From contig JAFYCS010000106.1 of assembly GCA_017539565.1 (NCBI GenBank), positions 1 through 64,000 on the forward strand: a stretch of DNA of 64,000 nucleotides. The letters are read 5' to 3'. The translations under genes were made by a program, and so were the position numbers. This DNA is from Lachnospiraceae bacterium (GTDB lineage Bacteria > Bacillota > Clostridia > Lachnospirales > Lachnospiraceae). The notes below the pieces were generated by a model. It searched no databases. It worked only from the letters and a program-made list of their open reading frames with translations, and was not told where the DNA came from. Below, piece after piece: positions 15,957-26,900 of the stretch. Position 1 is the stretch's first letter. Every line of letters starts with the position of its first letter.

Positions 15957-17390
15957 ATGAGAGAAAATATTTTCATCGCAATTCTTTTAGTTATTATAAC
16001 GGCTGTATATTCGCTGGTATTGGTGAATGTGTATGGGAATACCAAGGCAGCTGAAGATACGGCAGAGTATGCTGCGGTCTCAGAGGATGGTGTATCTCCG
16101 GATGAGGCCGCATATCTTACTGAAAAAGGATTGCCCGGCGAAACAGAGGGATTCTGGGCGGCAGCTGCAAAAGGACAGGCCCCTGCGGATACGGATACGA
16201 AGGCTGAAGTTAAAGAACAGTATGTGCCGGAAGAACAGCCGGTAACAGCCGTTCAGTCTTATACAATACCGGAGCAGGTTTATCACGGGGATCTTTTAGT
16301 AAGGCCTTCGGTTTCTACCGACGGTCTCAGTGCGATAAAGCTGTGGGCGGAAGATAAGGATGATGATGAAGATGAGGTGGCCGCGCCGCAGCCTGTGAAC
16401 ATCATCATTGATCTGGATTATAATTCGGATGTGGATGATACCGCGGCACTGCGTGTTGCAGCGATACTCGACAGGATGGGAAGGATACGTCTTAAGGCGG
16501 CTATGGCTTCCACGGGAGGCGATAAAGTATGCAAGGCATTGCATGCCCAGCTTTCCTACGACGGGTACGGCAGCGTACCTATAGGAAAGGCCGTGCAGGA
16601 TGTTCCGGGAGGCTCTCCGTACTGGGATGATCTGATCAGCCATTATTTCACTGCCGGGGATTACAGGCTGTATAACAGCGTTGAGCTCTATAAGCAGGTC
16701 TTAAGGGAGCTTGACAGGCAGGAGAAGGAAAAAGAAAAAGAACGCAAACGCTATAAGGAAAAGTTCGAATGCAAGGATGATGAACTTCCGGAAGAGCTTA
16801 AGGAAGTTGAAAAGCTCCGTATAGTTACTACGGGGTATCTGGTAAATGTAGCAGGTCTCTTACAGGATCCCGAAGGCTACAGCCTTGTAAGCCGTTATGT
16901 GGATTCGATCTGGATAACCGGTGGTATATATCTTCAGGGTGATGATCATAACTTTGTAGTTACAAAGGCCTGCGCAGACGCAGCCAGATATGTTTTGTCG
17001 GCAAGCTCGGTGGGGCTGGTATTCAGCTCCAGCGCATCTGTCGAGAATGAAGATGGAAACGTGATCTTTTGCGGATCGGGCATACAGTATCTGGATAAAA
17101 ACGGTACGGATCCCGTAGCCATGGCTTACAGGGATTATGCAAAGGCTAACAATACTTCCCTTGTGGGAGGAAGAAATGCCTGGGATCCCTTCTGTCTGTG
17201 GGCGGCATCGCTTACCCTGGAGGAGACGAATCTTCATCTTGAGGCTGTCAATATGATGATAGGGGATTCGGGCTATAATATTATTTCATACGAACTGCCG
17301 CCGAATTGCCGGATAATAAGGCGGAATTCTACTGAACTGGGATGGTATACCGCACAGCTTGAAGGGCTGATAAATGCGGGGTACAGATAA
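15957..17390 (+). CDS. Membrane-anchored nucleoside-hydrolase-like protein
   Basis: A 477-residue protein with an N-terminal signal anchor (residues 5-25) and an acidic, low-complexity linker to about residue 135. The remainder resembles inosine-uridine nucleoside hydrolases: the N-terminal calcium motif appears as IIIDLDYNSDVDDTAAL (consensus D-x-D-x4-D-D), later RIVTTGYLVNVAGLL, SIWITGGIY and, near the C-terminus, NAWDPFCLWAA. A Lys/Glu-rich insertion (about 248-282) is unusual. The final acidic cluster that normally completes the site has become NAWDP, so activity is uncertain. It would act outside the membrane. It interrupts the usual gatC-gatA order, 14 bases after gatC and 19 before gatA. 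Confidence 0.72.
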   Translation: MRENIFIAILLVIITAVYSLVLVNVYGNTKAAEDTAEYAAVSEDGVSPDEAAYLTEKGLPGETEGFWAAAAKGQAPADTDTKAEVKEQYVPEEQPVTAVQSYTIPEQVYHGDLLVRPSVSTDGLSAIKLWAEDKDDDEDEVAAPQPVNIIIDLDYNSDVDDTAALRVAAILDRMGRIRLKAAMASTGGDKVCKALHAQLSYDGYGSVPIGKAVQDVPGGSPYWDDLISHYFTAGDYRLYNSVELYKQVLRELDRQEKEKEKERKRYKEKFECKDDELPEELKEVEKLRIVTTGYLVNVAGLLQDPEGYSLVSRYVDSIWITGGIYLQGDDHNFVVTKACADAARYVLSASSVGLVFSSSASVENEDGNVIFCGSGIQYLDKNGTDPVAMAYRDYAKANNTSLVGGRNAWDPFCLWAASLTLEETNLHLEAVNMMIGDSGYNIISYELPPNCRIIRRNSTELGWYTAQLEGLINAGYR

Positions 17391-17409
17391 ATTAAGGCAG
17401 GAGATAAAA

Positions 17410-18852
17410 ATGGAACTTAAGCAGTTGAGTGCCCTGGAGCTTGGGAAAAAGATAGCTGCAGGGGAAGTAAAGGTAAAGGAAGCGGTGGATGCGGCTTTTG
17501 CAGTTTCGGATGCAAAGGAAGCGGATATCCACAGTTATATCACGGTAGATAAGGAAGGGGCATATGCTGCGGCAGAGAAAGTGCAGCAGGCTATAGACAG
17601 GGGCGAACTCAAATCGCCGCTTGCCGGTGTTCCCGTAGCCATAAAGGATAATATGTGCACTGAGGGGCTTCTTACCACCTGTGCATCAAAGATACTCTGT
17701 AATTTCGTTCCCACTTATACGGCAACTGCAGTAGAAAAACTGGAAGCAGCCGGTGCAGTTATACTGGGAAAAACGAATATGGATGAATTCGCCATGGGCT
17801 CAACTACCGAGACTTCTGCTTATGGTGTCACCAGAAATCCCCGTAATACCGCACATGTTCCCGGAGGATCGTCAGGCGGTTCCGCCGCAGCTGTTGCTGC
17901 AGAGGAATGCTGGTATGCCCTGGGTTCCGATACCGGCGGATCCATCCGCCAGCCGGCAGGTTACTGCGGCGTTGTCGGTATCAAGCCTACTTACGGTACC
18001 GTATCACGTTACGGACTGGTGGCTTACGGTTCATCCCTGGACCAGATAGGACCACTGGCAAAAGATGTAAGCGATGCGGCAGCAGTATTGGAAGCTATCA
18101 GCGGTTATGATGATAAGGATTCCACTTCCATAGACAGGAAGGATACAAACTTTACGGCAGCACTTAAAGATGACGTAAAGGGTGTGCGTATAGGTATCCC
18201 CCGTGATTATTTCGGTGAGGGCTTAGACAGCGAGGTCGCTGCTGCGGTAAGAAAGGCTGCAGATGAGCTTAAGGCAGCGGGAGCCGTGGTAGAGGAGTTT
18301 GACCTGGCTCTTGTTAAGTATGCGATCCCCACTTACTATACGATAGCCGATGCAGAGGCCAGCTCAAATCTTGAGCGTTTTGACGGTATCAAGTATGGCT
18401 ACCGTACAGAGGATTACACGGATCTGCATGATATGTATAAGAAAACAAGGAGTGAGGGCTTCGGACCGGAAGTACAGCGCCGTATAATGCTGGGAAGCTT
18501 TGTGCTTTCATCCGGTTATTACGATGCTTATTATCTGAAGGCTTTAAAGGTTAAGGCACTTATCAAGCAGGCCTTTGACGATGCCTTTAAAAAGTACGAC
18601 GTTATACTGGGACCTGTGGCTCCCACCACGGCACCCAGACTTGGGGAAAGCCTTTCAGATCCCATGAAGATGTATCTGGGTGATATCTATACCATATCCG
18701 CAAACCTGGCAGGTATCCCCGGAGTATCAGTCCCCTGCGGTAAGGATGCAGGCGGACTGCCTATAGGAATGCAGCTTTTCGGTGACTGCTTTAAGGAGGA
18801 TGTTATCATCCGTACAGCATATACCTACGAAAAGATACGTGGTGAGTTTTAA
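17410..18852 (+). CDS. gatA: Asp/Glu-tRNA amidotransferase subunit A
   Basis: A 480-residue amidase-signature enzyme that hydrolyses glutamine and supplies ammonia for amidating Glu-tRNA-Gln or Asp-tRNA-Asn. The catalytic triad is visible at Lys79 (VAIKDNM), cis-Ser154 (GGSSGGS) and Ser178 (GSDTGGSIRQP), the same positions as in Staphylococcus GatA. The start at 17410 follows GCAGGAGA. An upstream in-frame ATG at 17374 lies inside the preceding gene and lacks a ribosome site. Confidence 0.97.
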   Translation: MELKQLSALELGKKIAAGEVKVKEAVDAAFAVSDAKEADIHSYITVDKEGAYAAAEKVQQAIDRGELKSPLAGVPVAIKDNMCTEGLLTTCASKILCNFVPTYTATAVEKLEAAGAVILGKTNMDEFAMGSTTETSAYGVTRNPRNTAHVPGGSSGGSAAAVAAEECWYALGSDTGGSIRQPAGYCGVVGIKPTYGTVSRYGLVAYGSSLDQIGPLAKDVSDAAAVLEAISGYDDKDSTSIDRKDTNFTAALKDDVKGVRIGIPRDYFGEGLDSEVAAAVRKAADELKAAGAVVEEFDLALVKYAIPTYYTIADAEASSNLERFDGIKYGYRTEDYTDLHDMYKKTRSEGFGPEVQRRIMLGSFVLSSGYYDAYYLKALKVKALIKQAFDDAFKKYDVILGPVAPTTAPRLGESLSDPMKMYLGDIYTISANLAGIPGVSVPCGKDAGGLPIGMQLFGDCFKEDVIIRTAYTYEKIRGEF

Positions 18853-18863
18853 GGAGGAGAACA

Positions 18864-19112
18864 ATGAAAAAAATAAAAGCATACTTTGAAGATTTTGATG
18901 CAAGCGTAATTTCAACCCGCAGGGTTATTTTCCTTGAGACCCTGGTGGCTTTGCTGCTGGGCGTTATAATAGGCATATTGATCGCACCCCCCAGAAAACT
19001 GAAGATGGGCTGCAATAACGGCAATAATAATGTTGCCGAGGGAAACGGCTGCGGATGCGGTAATGATAAGTGCTGTGGTGAAGACAGCGATGATAAGGAA
19101 GAAGAGGAATAA
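18864..19112 (+). CDS. Small cysteine-rich membrane protein between gatA and gatB
   Basis: An 82-residue protein: a basic N-terminus, one transmembrane helix (about 24-41), then a tail rich in Asn, Gly, Cys and acidic residues. Cysteines fall in CNNGN, CGCGN and CCGED, five in about 20 residues, a plausible metal-binding cluster. AAGGAGGAG overlaps the gatA stop, and 15 bases separate it from gatB. Spacing, ribosome site and a clean helix make it a real gene. I recognise no family. A role in anchoring, metal handling or envelope stress is guesswork. Confidence 0.72.
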   Translation: MKKIKAYFEDFDASVISTRRVIFLETLVALLLGVIIGILIAPPRKLKMGCNNGNNNVAEGNGCGCGNDKCCGEDSDDKEEEE

Positions 19113-19127
19113 GAGGGAGAGCGACTA

Positions 19128-20564
19128 ATGTCCAGAGAGTACGAAACAGTCATAGGTTTGGAAGTACATGTAGAGCTTGCCACCAAGACCAAGATATTCT
19201 GCGGCTGCTCAACGCAGTTCGGAGGGGAAGTGAATTCCCATACCTGTCCCGTATGTACAGGTATGCCGGGATCATTGCCTGTCCTGAATAAACAGGTTGT
19301 TGAATATGCGATCGCAGTAGGCCTGGCGACCAATTGCGACATAACCAGACACGGCAAGTTTGACCGTAAGAATTATTTCTATCCCGATAATCCCCAGAAT
19401 TATCAGATATCCCAGCTTTATCTGCCTATCTGCAGAAACGGTTATGTGGAGATAGAGACCGAAAAGGGCGGGAAAAAGAAGGTTGGCATACACGAGATAC
19501 ACATGGAAGAGGATGCAGGCAAGCTTATCCATGATGAGTGGGGAGAGGTTTCGCTTGTTGATTACAACCGTTCCGGTGTGCCTCTGATAGAGATAGTATC
19601 CGAGCCTGATATGCGCAGTGCCGAAGAGGTTATCGCATATCTTGAGAAGCTGCGTATGTTCATCCAGTATCTGGGAGCATCAGACTGCAAGCTTCAGGAA
19701 GGTTCCATGAGAGCGGATGTAAACCTTTCCGTACGTCCTGTCGGCAGTGATAAGTTCGGTACCAGGACGGAGATGAAGAACTTAAACTCTTTCACTGCCA
19801 TAACACATGCCATAGAGAATGAACGCGAGCGCCAGATCGATATCATCGAAGCAGGCGGATCGGTCATACAGGAGACCAGGCGTTTTGATGACAATAAGGG
19901 CGAATCTTATGCAATGCGCAGTAAGGAAGATGCGCAGGATTACCGTTATTTCCCCGATCCGGACCTGATCCCTCTTGATGTATCACAGGAGTGGATAGAT
20001 AAGATAAAGAGTGAGCAGCCGGAATTCCGTCCCGAGAAGATGGAGCGTTATAAGGAAGAATACGGCATTCCGGAGTATGATATAGGCATCATCACCGATA
20101 ACAAGCGCATGGCGGATATCTTTGAAGCGGCTACGGCTATCTGCGGCCAGCCCAAGAAGGTTTCAAACTGGCTTATGGTCGAGACCCTGCGTCTGCTTAA
20201 GGAAAAGAACATGGATGCAGTGGACATCAGGTATTCACCCGAACATCTGGCTGCACTTATAGATCTTGTGGAAAAGAAGGTCATCAACTCTTCCGTTGCC
20301 AAGGAAGTGTTTGAGAAGATGTTTGATGACGATACAGATCCCGTTAAATATGTTGAAGAAAAGGGATTAAAGCAGGAGACCGATTCGGGAGCCATAAAGG
20401 CTATATGTGAACAGGTCATTGCGGATAATCCCCAGTCTGTGGCAGATTATAAGGCAGGCAAGGAAAAGGCTATAGGTTTCCTTGTAGGCCAGACCATGAA
20501 GGCGGCAAAGGGCAAGGCGGATCCGGGAACGGTGAATGCCCTTCTTAAGGAGCTTTTATCGTAA
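19128..20564 (+). CDS. gatB: Asp/Glu-tRNA amidotransferase subunit B
   Basis: A 478-residue GatB, which phosphorylates the tRNA-bound Glu/Asp with ATP and receives ammonia from GatA. The N-terminal signature YETVIGLEVHVELATKTKIF is followed by a zinc site, Cys25, Cys27, Cys40 and Cys43. Further blocks are YFYPDNPQNYQISQ and IHMEEDAGKL, and a helical YqeY-like tail (from about 330) that binds the tRNA elbow. Its TAA is immediately followed by the addB ATG with no spacer. Confidence 0.97.
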   Translation: MSREYETVIGLEVHVELATKTKIFCGCSTQFGGEVNSHTCPVCTGMPGSLPVLNKQVVEYAIAVGLATNCDITRHGKFDRKNYFYPDNPQNYQISQLYLPICRNGYVEIETEKGGKKKVGIHEIHMEEDAGKLIHDEWGEVSLVDYNRSGVPLIEIVSEPDMRSAEEVIAYLEKLRMFIQYLGASDCKLQEGSMRADVNLSVRPVGSDKFGTRTEMKNLNSFTAITHAIENERERQIDIIEAGGSVIQETRRFDDNKGESYAMRSKEDAQDYRYFPDPDLIPLDVSQEWIDKIKSEQPEFRPEKMERYKEEYGIPEYDIGIITDNKRMADIFEAATAICGQPKKVSNWLMVETLRLLKEKNMDAVDIRYSPEHLAALIDLVEKKVINSSVAKEVFEKMFDDDTDPVKYVEEKGLKQETDSGAIKAICEQVIADNPQSVADYKAGKEKAIGFLVGQTMKAAKGKADPGTVNALLKELLS

Positions 20565-23500
20565 ATGAAGCTGCGTTTTGTAATAGGCGGTTCGGGAAGC
20601 GGAAAGAGCAGTACACTTCAGGATGAGATAATACGGCGCGCGGAGCGGGAGCCCGGGCGCCAGTTTATCGTAGTGGTTCCGGATCAGTTCACCATGCAGA
20701 CCCAGAAGGAAATGGTGGAGAGACATCCGGCCCGCGGGATAATGAATATTGATGTACAGAGCTTCGGAAGGCTCTGCCACCGTATTTCGGATGAAGTCGG
20801 TGATACGGAACGTATCGTCCTGGATGATACGGGAAAAAACCTGATCATAAAACATCTGGCTTCTGATCTGGCTGATGAACTTCCGGTTATCGGCTCATCG
20901 CTGGCACGTAAGGGTTACGTACATGAAGTAAAGTCAGTGATCTCTGAGTTCATGCAGTACGGCATAGGTCCGGGATCGGTCGGACGGCTGTCTGAATATG
21001 CTGCGGAAAAGAAGGCCTTAAGTGCAAAGCTTAAGGATATAGAAAAGGTCTATGAGGCGTTTTCCTCTTATCTTGGGGAACGCTATATCACCAAGGAAGA
21101 AAAACTGGATATACTGGCAGGACAGATAGAAAAGTCGCGGCTGCTTAAGGGCAGCGTGGTGGCTTTTGACGGCTTTACCGGTTTTACACCGGTTCAGGAA
21201 AACGTGATACTTAAGCTTATGGAAGTTTGTGAAGAGCTTATCTTTACGATAATAATGCCACCGGAAGAGCTTGATGACTACCGCGCTGACTTTGACGACC
21301 ACAGACTTTTTGCGCTCAGTATGAAGACCATGAGATCACTTGAGCAGCTGGCAAAAAATGCGGGGGCGGAGCGTGGGGAAGATATACTTCTTGGCGGTGA
21401 GGCACCACGTTTTAAAGCTTCTCCTGCACTGGCTTTCCTTGATAAACATATATTCAGGAACAGCGATGAAGTATATAAAGACGGTACAGGTGAACAGCTT
21501 TCTGCTTTTGTAGCGGTGGATCCCAGACAGGAGATCGCGGAGATATTCCGCCGTATAAAGAAGCTTACGCGTGAGGGAGGGCTGGCATACAGGGATATAG
21601 CGGTGATAACGGGAGATCTGGAACGTTATTCGCCTTATGTGGCGGAAGAGGAGATGCGCAGCGGTATCCCCTGTTTTGTCGATATCAATCAGAAGCTTGA
21701 ACACAATCCCTTTACGGAGTATCTGCGTGCGGCTATGGAATGCGTCGATAAGGGATACGCATTCGACAATGTGATGCATTTTCTGCGAAGCGGTTTAAGC
21801 GGTATAGATCCCGAAGCTGCGGATGAACTGGAAGATTATCTGCTGGCAACAGGGATAAGGGGAAGTAAGGCGTACAGCCGTATTTTTGCCAGAAGACCTG
21901 CATACATGAAGGATGATGATGAGGCACTTCTCCGGGTCAATGAGACCAGGCAGCTTATATGGGATAAGACAGAAGGCTTAAGGGAACCCGGCAGCAGGGC
22001 GGCGGCAGATGTATATGCAAAAGCCTTATACCGCTTCATTTTGGACAGCGATGCTTATGAGAGCCTGGTAAGATACAGCGAGTATTTTACTGAGACTGGG
22101 GATCAGGTACGACGTAAGGAATATGATCAGGTCTACGAGGCGGTGTGCCATCTGCTGGAGCAGACAGCCACGTTACTGGAAGGCGAAGAGATAAGCTTCA
22201 GTGAATTCATAGAGATATTCTTATCGGGCCTGGAAGAGATAAAACTTGGTGTGCTTCCTATGGATGTGGACCGTGTGGTCATAGGAGATATGGAGCGTAC
22301 CCGTTTAAAGCCTGTTAAAGTTGTATTCTTTGCAGGGCTTAATGACGGCATCATACCTGCCGCGTCCACACCCGGTGGAATGATATCCGATATAGACAGG
22401 GAATTCCTTGAGGGAGCCGGCTTTGCACTGGCACCCACACCCAGGCAGCGTATGTTCATACAGCGGCTGTATCTGTATCATGCGCTGGGAAGGCCTTCCC
22501 GGCAGCTGGTGCTTTCATATTCCGCAACCAACAGCAAGGGTGAGAGCATAAGACCATCGTATCTTATTTCTCTTATCAGCGAAATGTTCCCGGGGCTTAA
22601 GACAGAGAGGGCAGGGAGAAGGCCTGAGGAGATGCCCGACGCCGGGGAGATGGCTATTATGCTGTCAGAATATGCGGCAGGAACCATGCCTCACGAAGAG
22701 CTGTCCGGATTCCATACTGATTACGATATAATGCGGGAGCGTGAACCGGAGAAACTGAAGCGCCTTACAGAGTCTGCTTTCTATCGATACGTGCCGGAAA
22801 TCTTAAGCCGCGGCAGTGTGAGCAGGATATACGGTGATACCATAAAAGGCAGTGTGAGCAGGATGGAGAGTTTTGCGGCCTGCGCTTATGCTCATTATCT
22901 GAGCTACGGCTTAAAGCTTAAGGAACGTGAGAGCAATGAGCTCCAGAGCCTTGATATGGGAAGCATATATCATGATGTACTTGAGCGTTTCGGAAAAACA
23001 CTTGATGAGAAGGGAATTGAATGGGCGCAGGTAAAAGCTGAGACCATAGATGCCCTGCTTCCGGGTATCATGGAAGCGGTGGCGGCAGAATACGGGACCG
23101 AAAAGCTTTATCAGGATGCACTCAGTGCATACACATTAAAGCGTATGACCAGGATACTGCGTCGCAGCATACTTACGGTGGGGCAGCAGCTGGCTAAGGG
23201 AACGTTTAAACCCGTACGTTACGAATACAGGTTTGAAAGGGATATAGAGCCCGCCGGTGGTGTACGCGTGCATCTGAGCGGTAAGATAGACAGGGTGGAT
23301 GAATATACCGCGGACGGCAAAAAATATATCAAGATAACAGATTACAAGTCCGGTAACAGGAGTTTAAAGCCTGAATGGATATACAGCGGCGAACAATTGC
23401 AGCTTCCTGTATATCTGTATGAGGCACTGCGTGCAGCAGGAGAAGGGGCGGTACCTGCCGCGCTGTTCTATTATATCCTGTCGGATCCCATGATAAGCAT

Positions 23501-23939
23501 AGATGACGGAGTTACGGATGATCTAGACAGAAAGCTGTTAAAGACGCTTAAACCAAGGGGACTGATCAGTAACGATGATACAGTTATAAATGCGCTTGAT
23601 ACGAACTTCACCGGCTGGTCTGATGTTATGGCTGTACAGAGATCCGCAGGCGGAGCTATCTCAGCCAATTCAAAGTCTGCCATGAGCCCGGATGATATCA
23701 GGGCCCTGACCGAATATGCAGAGCAAAAGCTTATGGAGCTTGGGCAGGAGATGCTTAAAGGCGTTTATGCGGCAAAGCCGCTGGACAGTGATAAATGCAA
23801 ATATTGCAGCCACAGGGATGAATGCATGTTTGACATGACACTGCCCGGCTGCATTAATACCGAAGAGAGCATAGACAGTGAAGAAGCGATGATACGCATA
23901 AGAGCGGCGGTTTCAAAAAGGCCCGGAACAGAGGAATAA
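20565..23939 (+). CDS. addB: AddB subunit of the AddAB helicase-nuclease
   Basis: A 1124-residue AddB, the subunit that with AddA resects double-strand breaks and recognises Chi-like sites. A Walker A motif GGSGSGKSST sits at residues 8-17; the helicase-like body is degenerate as expected for AddB. The C-terminal RecB-type nuclease shows KIDRVDEY and ITDYKSGNRS, framed by a four-cysteine iron-sulfur staple at Cys773, Cys1078, Cys1081 and Cys1087. The ATG directly abuts gatB, and the stop directly abuts addA. Ribosome sites lie within the upstream coding sequence (AAGGAG in the end of gatB). Confidence 0.95.
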   Translation: MKLRFVIGGSGSGKSSTLQDEIIRRAEREPGRQFIVVVPDQFTMQTQKEMVERHPARGIMNIDVQSFGRLCHRISDEVGDTERIVLDDTGKNLIIKHLASDLADELPVIGSSLARKGYVHEVKSVISEFMQYGIGPGSVGRLSEYAAEKKALSAKLKDIEKVYEAFSSYLGERYITKEEKLDILAGQIEKSRLLKGSVVAFDGFTGFTPVQENVILKLMEVCEELIFTIIMPPEELDDYRADFDDHRLFALSMKTMRSLEQLAKNAGAERGEDILLGGEAPRFKASPALAFLDKHIFRNSDEVYKDGTGEQLSAFVAVDPRQEIAEIFRRIKKLTREGGLAYRDIAVITGDLERYSPYVAEEEMRSGIPCFVDINQKLEHNPFTEYLRAAMECVDKGYAFDNVMHFLRSGLSGIDPEAADELEDYLLATGIRGSKAYSRIFARRPAYMKDDDEALLRVNETRQLIWDKTEGLREPGSRAAADVYAKALYRFILDSDAYESLVRYSEYFTETGDQVRRKEYDQVYEAVCHLLEQTATLLEGEEISFSEFIEIFLSGLEEIKLGVLPMDVDRVVIGDMERTRLKPVKVVFFAGLNDGIIPAASTPGGMISDIDREFLEGAGFALAPTPRQRMFIQRLYLYHALGRPSRQLVLSYSATNSKGESIRPSYLISLISEMFPGLKTERAGRRPEEMPDAGEMAIMLSEYAAGTMPHEELSGFHTDYDIMREREPEKLKRLTESAFYRYVPEILSRGSVSRIYGDTIKGSVSRMESFAACAYAHYLSYGLKLKERESNELQSLDMGSIYHDVLERFGKTLDEKGIEWAQVKAETIDALLPGIMEAVAAEYGTEKLYQDALSAYTLKRMTRILRRSILTVGQQLAKGTFKPVRYEYRFERDIEPAGGVRVHLSGKIDRVDEYTADGKKYIKITDYKSGNRSLKPEWIYSGEQLQLPVYLYEALRAAGEGAVPAALFYYILSDPMISIDDGVTDDLDRKLLKTLKPRGLISNDDTVINALDTNFTGWSDVMAVQRSAGGAISANSKSAMSPDDIRALTEYAEQKLMELGQEMLKGVYAAKPLDSDKCKYCSHRDECMFDMTLPGCINTEESIDSEEAMIRIRAAVSKRPGTEE

Positions 23940-26900
23940 ATGAATTATACCGACGAACAAAGAGAAGTAATAGATACAAGGGATACGGATATACTGGTCT
24001 CGGCTGCGGCAGGGAGCGGTAAGACTGCTGTGCTCACCGAGAGGATTGTGTCACTGCTCAGCGACGAAAAGCATCCCGTGGACATAGACCGTTTTCTTAT
24101 CGTGACCTTTACCAGAGCGGCAGCAGCGGAAATGAGGGAACGTATCGCTAAGGCCATATCGAAAAAATGCGCAGATAACCCGGGCAACAGGCATATGGAG
24201 AGACAGAGCGCCCTCATTAACAATGCCCAGATCACTACCATAGACAGCTTCTGTCTCTTTGTTGTTAAGAATAACTTTTCAGATATAGATCTGGACCCCG
24301 GATTCCGTATACTGGATGAAGCAGAAAGATCCCTCTTGCTGACAGACTGTCTTGATGAGCTGCTCGAAGAGATGTACTCACAGGGCAGTGAAAAATTCCT
24401 TCGTTTTATGGACAGCTACTGCAGCGGTGTCAGTGACGACTATGCGCGAAAGCTTATATTGATGTTTTTGCAGAGTGCATTAAGCGACCCGGATCCCGAA
24501 GGGTGGATAGAAAATGCTGCGGCTGATATGGCTCCGGCAGCATATGCGGAAATAGATGCCGGAGCATGGTATGCATGGGGATGCAAAAAGGCTGACGGTA
24601 TGATAGCGGAGCTTAAGGCTGCGGCTATGCAGGCGGAAGATATCTGCAGAAGCTGCGGTAATCTTCCGGCAAGTTACAGTTCCTGCGCGTCATATCTTGT
24701 AACCCATGCGGATATGCTTTCAGAGCACAGGGATTATGAAGGCAGGCGGCATATACTTTCTGCGATATCGGTACCCAGGCTGGCAGGCAAAAAAGACGGT
24801 GCCGATCCGGAAGGACTTGCTGCAGCCAAATTAAAGATAGATGAAGCAAAGTCTGTCTTAAAGACACTTACTTCCCTGTATGCGATGGATGAGGAGCAGC
24901 TGGCTGCCTCTGCACAGCTGCTTAAAGATAATGCGGAAGTGCTTAAGGGGCTGTGCCTTGAATTAAAGCGGCGTTTTGATGAGAGCAAGCGTGAAAAGGC
25001 AGTGGTTGATTTTAATGACATGGAGCATTTTGCCCTTAAGATACTGCTGGATGATAATAAGGCTCCCAGCCGTGCTGCCATGGAATACAGGGATTATTTT
25101 GAATATATCTTTATCGATGAATACCAGGACAGCAATTACGTTCAGGAATACATATTAAAGAGTATCGCACGAAGTGATAATTATTTCTGCGTTGGAGATG
25201 TGAAGCAGAGCATATACAGTTTCCGCCAGGCCAGACCGGAACTCTTTATGGAGAAATACCGTCAGTATGCAAAAGGAGAAGGCGGAAAGAACATAGATTT
25301 AAACAGGAATTTCAGAAGCAGGCGGGAAGTCATAGATTTTGTCAATCTCGTTTTCGAAGTGATAATGCGGGAAGATACCGCAGGAATGGATTACGATGAC
25401 GATGCCAGGCTGTATGTTGGAGCAGACTATTATCCGGAAGCAGAGGGTGAAGAATACAAAACGGAGATAGATGTGCTGCTGACGGAGGAAACGGATGATG
25501 CGGAAGAAGAGGATACCGCAGCGGATGATGAGGAAGAGGAAGAAGGCGGAAGCCGTGAAGAGCTGGAATGCCGCATGGTGGCTGAACGCATCAGGGAGCT
25601 TAAGGCTGAGGGATTTAAGGTGTATGATAAGGAGCAGCAGTGCTTAAGGCCGATGCGCTATTCGGATATAGTGCTGCTGGCTGCAAGTGTAAAACCTTAT
25701 GAGAAAGCATTAAGGAATACCTTTACGCAGTATGATATACCGCTTTATCTCAGTGCATCGACGGGATATTTCGGCGCCATTGAGGTAAAAGGACTGGTAG
25801 CGGCACTGAAGGTGATCGATAATCCCGGGCAGGATAAACCCCTGCATTATGTACTGGTGGGCTTTTTGGAGCTCCTTGATGAAGATGAGATGACACTTAT
25901 CCGTTCGGAAGGGGACGGTAAGAGTCTGTACGGGGATCTGAAAGCTTATGCCGGAAAGGAGGACGAGACTGCCGGAAAGATAAAGACCTTCTTTGAGTGG
26001 CTTAAGCGATACAGGGACTATGCACGTTATATGAAGGTAAGGGAGCTGATAAGCCTGCTGCTTTCGGAGAGCGGATATCTTGACAGGATGAGTGCCATGC
26101 CCGGAGGTGCACTCAGACGTGCCAATCTGATGCTTCTTTTGGAACGCGCCGCCGACTACGAGCAGACTACCTATAGGGGACTGTTCCATTTCGTACGCTA
26201 CCTGGCACTGCTCAAGAAACAGGAGACCGACAGCGGTGAGGCTTCGGTACCTGATGCTTCAGCGGATATGGTACAGTGCATGACCATCCATAAGAGCAAA
26301 GGACTCGAGTTCCCTGTGGTAATATGCATGGGCTTTTACAGAAGGTTCAATAAGCGCGGCAGTGCCGAGCCTGTGATCACGGATGCGGCCCTTGGTATGG
26401 GAATGGATGCCATAGATCCGGCCAAACGTACCAAATTCCCCGGGATAAAGCGCCAGTATCTGAGTGAGAAGAAAAAATGTGATGATATGGCGGAGCAGAT
26501 GCGCAAACTCTATGTAGCCCTGACCCGTGCCGAAGAAAAGCTGATAATCACGGATGTACGCGGGCAGCGCAGGAATACTGAAAAGGCTGAGGCAGGCAGT
26601 TTTGCGATACGCAGGGCAGACAGCTTCAATACGCTTATTTTCACGGCTCTTAATGATAAAGGTATAGCCGAAAGGTATATAAGATATGCAAAGAATGAGA
26701 GCGAAACGGTAAAGGCCGGCAGGGAGCTTAAGCGGGCCTTTGATGAGCGTGACAGACTGCTTAAGGGACAGTATGAGGTGGATGGAAAGCTTAAGGAAGA
26801 TATATTAAGCGGACTTGAAGCCCGTTACAGCCATCCTGCCCTTAAGGGACTGTATACCAAGACCAGTGTGTCAGAACTCAAGCACGCCGCTTATGAGGAC

